In this document: positions 16,503 through 24,557 of the stretch, one piece after another
How the letters are laid out: every line of letters begins with the position of its first letter
Numbering within the stretch: the first letter of the stretch is position 1
NCBI GenBank assembly: GCA_964540765.1
Contig: CAZINW010000019.1
Location: forward strand, 1 to 41,533
Reading direction: 5' to 3'
Source of the DNA: CAZJLN01 sp964540765
GTDB taxonomy: Bacteria; Chloroflexota; Anaerolineae; Anaerolineales; Anaerolineaceae
DNA length: 41,533 bases
The notes under the pieces: model-generated
The model's input: the letters and a program-made list of their open reading frames with translations, nothing else
What the model was told of the DNA's origin: nothing
Databases searched by the model: none
Program-made: the position numbers and the translations under genes

Positions 16503-16907
16503 TTAATTTGGACTTTTTAATGAGGAGAAGTGATCCAGTTCCAATGCTTGCTTGATGTAATTACACAGAGCTTCAACATTGACATCCACTGGGTGCTTGA
16601 GTTTGACATGCCTGGAAACCCTGCCAATGCCCTGCAGTAAATCATATTTATCCTCAAACGAAGCGCCGCGTGAAAAAGCAAAAGTGATGTCTTTTCTGGT
16701 CGGGCTGATGAGCGCGATGATATGATTGACGCGGTAGGCAGGGATGCCATAACTGATAACTTCTTTCGCCTTGGGCGCGCATTCTTTCATCAGTGCCCAA
16801 ATGATTGCCACGACCGGATGGAACTCGGGCAAAATCTTCTCCCTGATGAATTCATCCGCGCTCATTTTTGACAGGTCGGTATTCCTGCAGTCGCTTGTGC
16901 AATTCAT
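16503..16907 (-). CDS. DUF1801 domain protein (YdhG-like)
   Basis: A 134-residue soluble protein of the DUF1801 type. Characteristic parts are the helix leading into ALMKECAPKAKEVISYGIPAYRV (about 38-60), then a strand with FAFSRGASFEDKYDLLQGIG, and VSRHVKLKHPVDVNVEALCNYIKQAL near the end, where these proteins carry a KxIxFxxxxxI(P) pattern. Family members have been linked to iron delivery in Bacillus, but most are uncharacterised. Its ATG overlaps the stop of methylglyoxal synthase as ATGA, so the two are translated together. A later Met (residue 15, MSADEF) also fits the family N-terminus. Confidence 0.75.
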   Translation of the reverse strand: MNCTSDCRNTDLSKMSADEFIREKILPEFHPVVAIIWALMKECAPKAKEVISYGIPAYRVNHIIALISPTRKDITFAFSRGASFEDKYDLLQGIGRVSRHVKLKHPVDVNVEALCNYIKQALELDHFSSLKSPN

Positions 16908-17431
16908 AATTGATCATTTGAGGCTGGCTGGTCTAATCCATCCTCAACAGTGTTGATGGGCCCTTCTTCGTTCAAAGATATTTTTCGATGACGATACTTG
17001 TCATAATCAGGCAGCAGGCGATCATATTCGCCATCCATGAGGGGGGACGAGATCATAAAATCTGCTGATGCCCGGTTACAGGCAATGGGAATATTCCAGA
17101 CGATCGCCATACGCAAGAGCGCTTTGACGTCAGGGTCATGCGGCATGGGTTCGAGCGGATCCCAAAAGAAGATCAGAAAATCAATTTCATTATCAGCGAT
17201 CTTGGCGCCAACCTGTTGATCACCTCCCAGTGGTCCGCTTTGGAGGTGGCAGATTTCAAGACCCAATTCGCGTTCAATCGTGGTGGCGGTGGTGCCGGTT
17301 GCATATAGTTTGTGACCAGCCAGGAGATAACGGTTATATTTTGCCCATTCGAGCAGGTCAAGTTTCTTGTTGTCATGGGCAATCAGCCCGATCTTTTTAT
17401 GAGGGCTCATGGCTATTCTTTGATGTGTCAT
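16904..17431 (-). CDS. mgsA: Methylglyoxal synthase
   Basis: A 175-residue enzyme converting dihydroxyacetone phosphate to methylglyoxal and phosphate, a bypass that frees phosphate when glycolysis is backed up. Motifs: KIGLIAHDNKK (about 12-22), LYATGTTATTIE with the phosphate-binding TGTT, SGPLGGDQQVGAKIA (GGDQQ/IGA with the catalytic Asp), FFWDPLEPMPHDPDVKALLR, and NIPIACNRASADFMISS. All family catalytic positions that I can place are present. AAAGGA stands eight bases before the ATG. The C-terminal tail beyond about 150 is slightly longer than usual. The 286-base gap upstream (17432-17717) shows no gene. Confidence 0.93.
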   Translation of the reverse strand: MTHQRIAMSPHKKIGLIAHDNKKLDLLEWAKYNRYLLAGHKLYATGTTATTIERELGLEICHLQSGPLGGDQQVGAKIADNEIDFLIFFWDPLEPMPHDPDVKALLRMAIVWNIPIACNRASADFMISSPLMDGEYDRLLPDYDKYRHRKISLNEEGPINTVEDGLDQPASNDQL

Positions 17432-17717
17432 AGTTTTTATCCTTTATTTAAAAGGTGAACGGATTAAATTGCTTTGTCTTTCAATAATGGACCGCGCCTT
17501 TTGGTGTATTGTGCCTTAACTTTTATGAAAGTGTAAAGGGGATTGGAAAACCACAAAGATCTGTGAGGTGCTGCTCAATGACAGACAGATGAAATCTGCC
17601 AGGTCAAACCGTTGGCCACTTTAATTCTTGTTATTATCGGATCATCATATAGAGATATTTAGTCAGTGTGACGAGCAATTCAATTCAGAGATTGCGGGGT
17701 ATGCTTGACTTACATGA

Positions 17718-18668
17718 TCAGAAAATCCAATAAACTTGGACTTGATAGTTGATTATCCACTGGATCAGGTAACCAAAGATGATGCCCATGAGCAGGCTTA
17801 ATAATGTGCCAAGTATGTAATATTCAGCAAAATCCTTATCTTCCAACTGCTTGAATCTGGCAATTGTCTTAAAAGTACCCAGCAAACCAAGCCCTACATA
17901 TAGTTCAAGACTCATAAAGATTGCGATCAAGATGCGCTCAAGGATACCAACATAAATGCCAAACCTGACCGTTTTATCTTCTCCTAAAATCTGTTTTTCG
18001 GAGACCAGACCGGGTTGCGTTTCATTGGTACCAGACCCTGTTGGCTTATTAATCTGTTGGGTCGATGGAACAGGATCTGATAATTCCTTCCTGGATGATT
18101 TTTCAGATAAAGGCACTTTAAAAGGCGCCAAAAATATACCAATTAATCTCCCACTGACAAAGGTAAGACATACACCGGCAATTGCTACCATGATGGTTTT
18201 ATCGGTCAGTGTCAACCGAATCTCTTGATTGGCCAGAGAAAGGATGTATGGAATGATCAAACCTGGCCCTATTACTGCTTTAAACCCCAAAGTAATGAAA
18301 TAAATCAAGAGTATGTGAAAGGCTTGATCCATTAGGAATAGTCCAATACGTTCCAAGTCTTTTTTTTTCTTTTTTTGTGTTTCTGCTTTTTGGATTATTT
18401 TTTGAAGGTGCAGTTTCAACAGGTCAACAAAATAGTGGGAGAAGGTAACAAGAAGAGCGAGAAAGAACGTGGTAACGTTTACTTCTCCAAAGACAAGCAA
18501 AACAAACAGGGAGGTCACCAGGAGATGAAGGCAGTGTTTCAGGTTGCTTCTATTGATAAGAACGCGACCCCTGGCATTTTCAGACTTTTGGTTAACGAGC
18601 GAATCCGACTGAAACACAAAATCCGCAAGAAGGTGGGCTAAAAAGAGCAAAGCAAAAATCTTCATCAT
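17718..18668 (-). CDS. DUF3307 polytopic membrane protein (SatD partner)
   Basis: A 316-residue membrane protein with about seven hydrophobic segments: residues 3-18, 46-60, 66-85, 108-130, 155-175, 240-262 and 285-310. The N-terminal half matches DUF3307: AHLLADFVFQSD, FSHYFVDLLKLHLQ and MDQAFHILLIYF. In these, His and Asp sit four residues apart (HLLAD, HYFVD, DQAFH) inside or beside helices, which looks like a metal or catalytic site within the membrane. A polar loop (about 188-230) divides the halves. Its ATG overlaps the SatD stop by four bases. DUF3307 and SatD genes commonly occur together; the function of the pair is unknown to me. The hydrolase-like site is only an inference. Confidence 0.82.
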   Translation of the reverse strand: MMKIFALLFLAHLLADFVFQSDSLVNQKSENARGRVLINRSNLKHCLHLLVTSLFVLLVFGEVNVTTFFLALLVTFSHYFVDLLKLHLQKIIQKAETQKKKKKDLERIGLFLMDQAFHILLIYFITLGFKAVIGPGLIIPYILSLANQEIRLTLTDKTIMVAIAGVCLTFVSGRLIGIFLAPFKVPLSEKSSRKELSDPVPSTQQINKPTGSGTNETQPGLVSEKQILGEDKTVRFGIYVGILERILIAIFMSLELYVGLGLLGTFKTIARFKQLEDKDFAEYYILGTLLSLLMGIIFGYLIQWIINYQVQVYWIF

Positions 18669-19420
18669 CGTGTTTTCTCGTTGAGCTGCTTTAACAGGTA
18701 AACAAACGAAGTTTCAGCCTCGCGTACAAGTTGGTAATCAGCACGCAGCATGAGTTTGCTGAAATTGGCAGAGGCATTTTCAGAGGGCATCTCAGCTTCA
18801 TTTGTTTTTGAAATATGCCAAAAAAGCCTGTCGTTATTCCAATTCGGATATTTTTCCTTCGTCTCGACGGCTAAGGCCTGATGTTTTGTACGTTTCATCA
18901 CGCGTGCCATAATGAGATACAAAAAATGCTCAACAGCCAGGTTAAGATCCTTATCTTCACTCACATGAATATTGAAACGGAACTTATATGTGCCAACACG
19001 TTTGAGAATATCGGATGGGGGCTTCATCTTTAACTCCTCAAGCGCTTGTGATGCCCGCCAAATTGCCTGACCATTAACCCGTTCAGCATCTTTGAACTGC
19101 TGAGATTCTAGCTCACCCGTCCCCAAGCCTACATACAGCGGAATATCCCATTCTCGCGAAAATGAATAAAGCGTTTTAAAGGCTAAGTACCCATCGGATT
19201 CACCCTTTAGTACAGCAAAGAGTTCATCCCCTGCACGGACAGTAAATGGCGTCAATACTGTCACCTGAAATTCTTTATTGAGTAGTGCAGCAATTTCAGG
19301 GAGCTCATTGGCTTTATCAGTTCTACGCGATCCGATGACATCAGCCCTGATACAAAAAGTTTGACCTAAATCCACATCCTTCTCCATAAGCATATCCCAC
19401 ACACTCTTACAACTTTTCAT
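18665..19420 (-). CDS. SatD-family protein, possible nucleotide cyclase-like fold
   Basis: A 251-residue soluble protein of the SatD family. Order of marks: CIRADVIGSRRT (about 22-33), RAGDELFAVL (about 62-71), LYVGLGTGELES (about 95-106), then VNGQAIWRASQALEEL. These parallel the class III nucleotide cyclase order: a strand with a metal Asp (FADIVGFT), a hairpin with GDE, a GIGxGE strand and an Asn-x3-Arg helix. Both acidic positions are kept, but the Asn/Arg transition-state pair is Trp/Ser here, so activity may be absent or altered. The C-terminal half resembles a helical DNA-binding region. ATG at 19420 leaves almost no leader from the best promoter; Met at 19387 is an alternative start. 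Confidence 0.78.
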   Translation of the reverse strand: MKSCKSVWDMLMEKDVDLGQTFCIRADVIGSRRTDKANELPEIAALLNKEFQVTVLTPFTVRAGDELFAVLKGESDGYLAFKTLYSFSREWDIPLYVGLGTGELESQQFKDAERVNGQAIWRASQALEELKMKPPSDILKRVGTYKFRFNIHVSEDKDLNLAVEHFLYLIMARVMKRTKHQALAVETKEKYPNWNNDRLFWHISKTNEAEMPSENASANFSKLMLRADYQLVREAETSFVYLLKQLNEKTR

Positions 19421-19435
19421 GATCCTCTATACCCT

Positions 19436-19465
19436 ATAATACTGGATTTTCGGGTAGTTTGTCAA
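19436..19465 (-). promoter_or_regulatory. Candidate satD promoter inside the repeat array
   Basis: On the minus strand TTGACA (19460-19465), an 18-base spacer and TATTAT (19436-19441). The whole spacer is one copy of the 29-base repeat, so any protein binding the repeat would compete with RNA polymerase. Confidence 0.5.
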
Positions 19466-19630
19466 GAATACTGGAAATTCAGGTAGTTTNNNNNNNNNNN
19501 NNNNNNNNNNNNNNNNNNNNNNNNNNNNNNNNNNNNNNNNNNNNNNNNNNNNNNNNNNNNNNNNNNNNNNNNNNNNNNNNNNNNNNNNNTCAGGTAGTTT
19601 TGGAATAATGCCTGATTTTCCGGTATTGTT
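19438..19630. repeat. 29-bp direct repeat array with dyad symmetry, split by a gap
   Basis: Copies of AATACTGGAWWTTCRGGTAGTTT recur with a 29-base period: GGTA cores at 19453 and 19482, then, after the gap, at 19593 and 19622 (again 29 apart). Each unit holds a 17-base imperfect palindrome, TACNNGAANTTCNNGTA. The last copy is diverged. The array abuts the start of satD. Confidence 0.75.
19490..19589. other. Assembly gap of exactly 100 N
   Basis: The run of 100 N is a conventional unknown-length gap. Repeat copies on both sides indicate that assembly failed inside the tandem array, so the true copy number is unknown. Confidence 0.95.
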
Positions 19631-19664
19631 TTATTGTCTGAAGGTCAGTGTTAAGGTCAGAAAT

Positions 19665-19686
19665 GGTTACACTCGGCGCTGTAACC
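19665..19686 (-). terminator. Weak hairpin after kamA
   Basis: GGTTACA and TGTAACC form a seven-pair stem with an eight-base loop, 46 bases beyond the kamA stop. The following T content is poor, so termination is only possible. Confidence 0.35.
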
Positions 19687-19732
19687 AGCGCAGCATAGAT
19701 TAGACCATTATAAAAGCGACTGTTATTGGAAA

Positions 19733-21070
19733 TTAATCCATTTTGACATCATCCCCAATGCCGAGCGCCTTCCACTTCTTGGGGTCTTCACGCAGTCGGT
19801 GCTGCTTGCCACCCCTCAAATGTAGCTGGTCAAAGCCTTCCGGTTTGATTGACAAACCCTCGCCCTTTAAAAGCCCAAAGACGCCTTCCTGCTCATCACG
19901 ATACTGCGGCTTGAAAGGATCCGTCAGGCTTTTTTCCGGCTGTTGATACACCAGTGGTTCTTCGTAGGAGCTGATGTACCCTTCAAAATTACGCAAAACA
20001 ACCTTGTGATCTGACATGGAGATCAAGTAATTTGGCATCACCGGGATCTTGCCGCCGCCCCCCGGTGCATCCACCACATAGGTGGGGACAGCAAAGCCTG
20101 AGGTATGCCCGCGTAAAGCCTCGATAATCTCAATGCCCTTGGATACTGGTGTGCGAAAATGCCCGGCCCCTTCCACTAGATCGCATTGATAGATGTAGTA
20201 AGGTCTCACACGGATGCGCACCAGGTCCTGCACCAGGCGCCTCATCAGGTAGGGGTCATCATTCACGCCAGCCAGCAAAACAGACTGGTTTCCCAAAGGG
20301 ATGCCTGCCCGTGTGAGCCTGTCACAGGCTTCCGCCAACTCGGCAGTGATCTCATTGGGATGGTTGACATGGATATTAAGCCACAAGGGATGGAATTGCT
20401 GCAGCAAGTCTGTCAATTCTGTAGTCACCCGCTGCGGCATGAAAACAGGCACACGCGAGCCAATGCGGATGACCTCAATGTGCGGGATCTCACGCAGTGA
20501 CCGTAATATACGCTCCAAAATGCGCGGTGAGAGGGTGAGTGGATCTCCACCGGAGAGCAAAACATCACGCACCTGTGGTGTCTGCCTTAAATAATCAAGC
20601 TGGGCTTCAAAGTCAGCATTGGAGAAGGTCTGGCTGGGGTCACCCACGATGCGCGAACGCGTACAATAGCGACAGTAACAGGCACATTGTGTGGTGATCA
20701 GCATTAATACCCGGTCAGGGTAGCGGTGCACCAGACCTGGCACAGGTGAATGCATATCCTCCGCCAGCGAATCTTCCATCATGCCAGTGAAAGGTACAAT
20801 TTCTGCGGAGGTGGGGATGACCTGTTTGCGGATGGGGTCGAGCGGATCATCGGGATTGATAAGGGAAGCAAAATAAGGGGTGATATCAACCCTGAATAAT
20901 CCCTGTTGCGTCAGCGCTTTGCGTTCGCTTTCTGTCAGCGTGAAAAGTTGCTCGAATTCATCTGCAGAGTTGAGGCGGTGGCTGAACTGCCAGCGCCAGT
21001 CGTTCCATTTTTCATCAGGCACATCGGCAAATACCGGTGCGCGTTTGCTTGGAAACGGGGTGTTGGGCAT
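19733..21070 (-). CDS. kamA: L-lysine 2,3-aminomutase
   Basis: A 445-residue radical-SAM, pyridoxal-phosphate enzyme that interconverts lysine and beta-lysine. The cluster motif CACYCRYC (Cys-x3-Cys-x2-Cys) is about residue 135. Next come LLSGGDPL, RIGSRVPVFMPQR and the PLP/substrate end QCDLVEGAGHFRTPVSKGIE, VVDAPGGGGKIP and NYLISMSDHKVVLRNFEG. The Asp residues in QCD and VVDAPGG that bind lysine are retained, which argues against glutamate 2,3-aminomutase. AAAGGAGAG precedes the ATG at 21070. No beta-lysine acetyltransferase (ablB) or lysine-fermentation gene is next to it, so its pathway (osmolyte, fermentation or EF-P modification) cannot be set here. Confidence 0.92.
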   Translation of the reverse strand: MPNTPFPSKRAPVFADVPDEKWNDWRWQFSHRLNSADEFEQLFTLTESERKALTQQGLFRVDITPYFASLINPDDPLDPIRKQVIPTSAEIVPFTGMMEDSLAEDMHSPVPGLVHRYPDRVLMLITTQCACYCRYCTRSRIVGDPSQTFSNADFEAQLDYLRQTPQVRDVLLSGGDPLTLSPRILERILRSLREIPHIEVIRIGSRVPVFMPQRVTTELTDLLQQFHPLWLNIHVNHPNEITAELAEACDRLTRAGIPLGNQSVLLAGVNDDPYLMRRLVQDLVRIRVRPYYIYQCDLVEGAGHFRTPVSKGIEIIEALRGHTSGFAVPTYVVDAPGGGGKIPVMPNYLISMSDHKVVLRNFEGYISSYEEPLVYQQPEKSLTDPFKPQYRDEQEGVFGLLKGEGLSIKPEGFDQLHLRGGKQHRLREDPKKWKALGIGDDVKMD

Positions 21071-21209
21071 TAAGGTTCTCTCCTTTCTTATCACAGCAAC
21101 CCAATAATGGCATTTTTTCTTGGGTCTCACCTATTGTAATATGAAATACCCAACATGATGGGTTCAGAATTGAATTTTGCTCAGAGATATGAAATGCCAG
21201 GAGGGATTT

Positions 21210-21935
21210 TTATAATTCAGCGGCTGCCGGTGCATCCAACAACCAGAGCAGCCTGCCAGGAGTGGGTTGGATCATTTGGATCGGCAAGGATTCAGGTAAA
21301 TAGGGTCCCTGTAGGACATGCTTGAGCATGCCTGCTTTATCCGTACCGCTGACCAGCACGGCAACCTGCCTGGCTGCATTGATCAAAGACACTGTCATGG
21401 TGACGCGCCAGGCAGCCGGCTTTTCCACAAAGTTTGCCACGACCCAGCGCTTTGATTCAGCCAACGCTACAGTATGAGGGAAAAGCGATGTAGTGTGTCC
21501 ATCCTCTCCCATGCCCAGCAGGATCAGATCAAGACAGGGGAATTGCTCGCCAGGAAATTGCTGCTTTAACGCGGCTTCATATGCCTGTGCTGCCTGGTCA
21601 GGGGGCAATTCAGCTGGAATGCGGTGGACATGGCTCTCCGGAATGGGCACCTGACTGATCAGCGTTTCATATGCCATGTAGTAATTGGAATCCAGATGAT
21701 CCGGCGGCACATAACGCTCATCCCCCCACCACAGGTGCACTTTTTCCCAGACAATTTTGTCTCTGAAAGGCTCTCTTGCAAGCAGGGAATAAACTGGGCG
21801 CGGAGTGGAACCGCCTGAAAGTGCCAGGTGAAATTCTCCGCGCGTGGCAGTGGCATCTTCAGCCACTTCTGTGATCAAATCAGTCGCGGCTTGTGCCAGT
21901 TTTTCGGTATTGGGATGAATGAATAACTCTCTCAT
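21210..21935 (-). CDS. pgl: 6-phosphogluconolactonase
   Basis: A 241-residue cytosolic enzyme of the SOL/DevB type that hydrolyses 6-phosphogluconolactone in the oxidative pentose phosphate pathway. Motifs: FHLALSGGSTPRPVYSLL (about 36-53), VHLWWGDERYVPPDHLDSNY (about 66-85) and LDLILLGMGEDGHTTSLFPH (about 135-155), which holds the catalytic region with the GxxGHTASLFP pattern. The end is typical (GKAxM-like GTDKAGMLKHVL, then PIQMIQP). It follows pheT by 58 bases on the same strand. No glucose-6-phosphate dehydrogenase gene is in the window. Confidence 0.93.
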   Translation of the reverse strand: MRELFIHPNTEKLAQAATDLITEVAEDATATRGEFHLALSGGSTPRPVYSLLAREPFRDKIVWEKVHLWWGDERYVPPDHLDSNYYMAYETLISQVPIPESHVHRIPAELPPDQAAQAYEAALKQQFPGEQFPCLDLILLGMGEDGHTTSLFPHTVALAESKRWVVANFVEKPAAWRVTMTVSLINAARQVAVLVSGTDKAGMLKHVLQGPYLPESLPIQMIQPTPGRLLWLLDAPAAAEL

Positions 21936-21993
21936 CGTTCCAACACCGGTTGATCTCGCAATAACAACCTAATCATGGCTTTAGCCTGCAAAT

Positions 21994-24531
21994 TTACTGA
22001 CTGCGCAGAACGGCGTTGAATCGTTTCTTGAGCGCATTGACAATCCTGTTGCGGATGGCAAGGGCATCCTTGTCAGTCAGTGTGCGGTCATGAGCCTGGT
22101 AGGTGAGTTTATATGCCATGCTCTTCTTATCTGATCCGATCTTTTCATCGCGATAGATATCAAAGAGCCTGGCATCAGCCAGCAAGGCACCGCCTGCTTT
22201 ATAGATGACAGCCAGAATATCCGCTGCCGGCTCCTCTTCATCCACGATGATGGCAATGTCCTCCACCATGGCAGGGAAGGTGGGCACAGGTTTAACCACG
22301 AAATCAATGGAGGCCAGTTCCACCAGCAAAGCAGCATCCAATTCAGCCAATAGTACCGGAGCATTCTCAAACGAATATTTCGCTTTGACTAGCGGATGCA
22401 ATTCACCAAAGACGCCCAAAACCTTGTCACCAGAATACCCCTCTGCGCATTTCCCGGGATGGAAGTTGGCATAGTTGGCGGGTCTGAAGGATATCTGTGG
22501 GATATGCAATCCATGCATCAGTCCCTCAATCACGCCTTTCAGATCATAGAAATCCAGCGTTTCCGTGGGTTGAACCTGCCAGTTGGTCACCTCACGCTGC
22601 CCGGTCATGCCAATTGAAAGTTTGAGTGCCTCATCCGGCAGGGTTTGATCTGCTTTCGGGATGAACACCGGACCGATTTCAAACATGGCAAGGTGTGGGT
22701 GCAGTTTGCAATTGTGCTCCAGGGTCTCAAGCATGGTCGCGAGAATGCTGCGGCGCATGACAGTGCGTTCCGGTGTCATCGGGTTCAAAATTTCAATGTA
22801 TTCCGGTGGATCCTGCGGTGCATCATCCGGCCAAATGCGGGCTTCGCGTGCGGGCGAAGTCTGTCGATAAGCCACCGTATCCTGCAACCCAAGGTTGATG
22901 AGCAGATCGCGCATGAGCTCTTCCATTTCCAATGCCAGGTTGCCCACCTGGGGCGGCAACTCATTGGAAAGCCTGCGGGAGGGGATGCGGTCATAGCCAT
23001 AGATTCGGGCAATCTCTTCGATTAAATCCGCCTTGCCGATCAAACCAGGATTGATATCAAGCCTGGTGGGTGGCGTTTTTACATACAAAATCCCTCCCAC
23101 TGATTCGCAGGAAAACCCCAAGCGGGAAAGAATATCGATGGTCTCTTCAGGGGGCACTTCAGCGCCGAGTAAACGGGTTACATCCTTGCCCGTGAGCTTC
23201 ACCACTGGGTCAACCGGTGGCAAAGGATAGGCGTCGATCAGTTCTTGCGCGAGCGTGCCACCGCCCCAGCTTTGAATGCGGTACAGGCACAACTTGACTG
23301 CCGGCTCTGCCAGAGCCGGGTGAATGCCGCGGCTGAAGCGGTAGGCTGCCTCCGAGTTGATCTTGAGTTTGCCAATCGTTTTGCGAATATTGATGAAGTT
23401 CCAGGCAGCGCCTTCGAGGAGCACATTAGTTGTCTCTGGTGTCACCTCACTTTCAGCGCCACCCATCACACCTGCCAATGAAAGCGCACCGGCGGTATCA
23501 CAAACCAGTTCCATGGTGGGGTCAAGGGTATGCGTATTACCATCCAGCGTGGTCAACTTCTCGCCGGGCTGCGCAGTGCGCGTGATGATGGTCGGCGTCT
23601 TGCCATTGGCTCTTTTCAAAAGCACATCATAATCAAAGGCATGCAGGGGCTCACCCAGTTCAAGCATGGTGTAATTGGTGGCGTCCACAATTGCATTGAT
23701 CGGTCGCATGCCTGCCAGGCTCAGGCGCCGCCTGACCCCGAAGGGGCTTTTACAAGATTTGACGCCCTCTGCCAACCCCAGCACAAAACGCGGGTTGAGT
23801 TCAGGATCACGGATCTCAATATTGGCTCTGCCCCGGATGGGTTTCCCGGTGGCGACGAGATCAACTTTCGGCTCTTTGAGTGGGCGCTTGGTGGCAGCAG
23901 CCAGTTCCCATGCCATCCCCAGAATGCTGGCATCGCGCACCATATTCGGCAGGATGGCGACCTCAAAGACCGCGTCGCCCATATATTCCGTCAGTGGCAT
24001 CCCCACAGGTGCGTCATCATCCAGGATAATCACGCCTTCATGTTCATCTGATATGCCCAATTCCTTTTCTGAACAGATCATGGAGAACGATTCAACGCCC
24101 CTGATCTTCATTTTCTTCAACTTCGTGCGCACTTGCCCATTTTGATGCCCGTCATAAAGGATGGAGCCCTCACGGGCGTAGGCAACCTTGAGTGGCTGTG
24201 CCAGCGGTCCGCTACCTTTGTAAGGATACAAATTGGGTGCGCCAGTCAATACAATCAATTCCTGGGCACCATCATTCAAACGGCAGAGTACCAGGCGGTC
24301 TGCATCCGGGTGAGGCATGACCTCATCCACCTGTGCCACTACGAATTTGTCTTCAGGCCAGGACAAACCTTCATATTTAAACTCATGTCTTTCAGCGGGT
24401 GGCATTGCCGTGCCCACCAGTTGGATGCCCTCCACTTCCAAGCCCAACATGGTCATGATTTTTGCTATTTCTTCAATGGATAGATCATCCAAATCTACAT
24501 ATTCTTTGATCCAACTCAAGGGTGCTTTCAT
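21994..24531 (-). CDS. pheT: Phenylalanyl-tRNA synthetase beta subunit
   Basis: An 845-residue subunit, full length. Domains in order: MKAPLSWIKEYVDL N-terminus, OB-fold tRNA-binding module (about 65-185, VVAQVDEVMPHPDADRLVLC), B3/B4 editing module (about 240-440, RPINAIVDATNYTMLELGEP and HAFD), B5 (about 455-525), catalytic-like core (about 535-725, with EIARIYGYDRIP and LNPMT), and the anticodon-binding FDX module at the end (FPAMVEDIAIIVDEEEPAAD to the C-terminus). It works as an alpha2-beta2 enzyme with PheS, 26 bases upstream, and shares its T-box leader. Confidence 0.96.
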   Translation of the reverse strand: MKAPLSWIKEYVDLDDLSIEEIAKIMTMLGLEVEGIQLVGTAMPPAERHEFKYEGLSWPEDKFVVAQVDEVMPHPDADRLVLCRLNDGAQELIVLTGAPNLYPYKGSGPLAQPLKVAYAREGSILYDGHQNGQVRTKLKKMKIRGVESFSMICSEKELGISDEHEGVIILDDDAPVGMPLTEYMGDAVFEVAILPNMVRDASILGMAWELAAATKRPLKEPKVDLVATGKPIRGRANIEIRDPELNPRFVLGLAEGVKSCKSPFGVRRRLSLAGMRPINAIVDATNYTMLELGEPLHAFDYDVLLKRANGKTPTIITRTAQPGEKLTTLDGNTHTLDPTMELVCDTAGALSLAGVMGGAESEVTPETTNVLLEGAAWNFINIRKTIGKLKINSEAAYRFSRGIHPALAEPAVKLCLYRIQSWGGGTLAQELIDAYPLPPVDPVVKLTGKDVTRLLGAEVPPEETIDILSRLGFSCESVGGILYVKTPPTRLDINPGLIGKADLIEEIARIYGYDRIPSRRLSNELPPQVGNLALEMEELMRDLLINLGLQDTVAYRQTSPAREARIWPDDAPQDPPEYIEILNPMTPERTVMRRSILATMLETLEHNCKLHPHLAMFEIGPVFIPKADQTLPDEALKLSIGMTGQREVTNWQVQPTETLDFYDLKGVIEGLMHGLHIPQISFRPANYANFHPGKCAEGYSGDKVLGVFGELHPLVKAKYSFENAPVLLAELDAALLVELASIDFVVKPVPTFPAMVEDIAIIVDEEEPAADILAVIYKAGGALLADARLFDIYRDEKIGSDKKSMAYKLTYQAHDRTLTDKDALAIRNRIVNALKKRFNAVLRSQ

Positions 24532-24557
24532 CTCTTACCTCTTCTCGCTTTTGCCTA

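Noticed and set aside
17432..17717. tRNA or small RNA gene between mgsA and DUF3307.
   Set aside because: No cloverleaf, T-loop GTTCRANNC motif or strong hairpin with a T run was found.
19438..19630. CRISPR array.
   Set aside because: The units are directly adjacent with only a few bases between conserved cores, and there are no variable spacers or cas genes.
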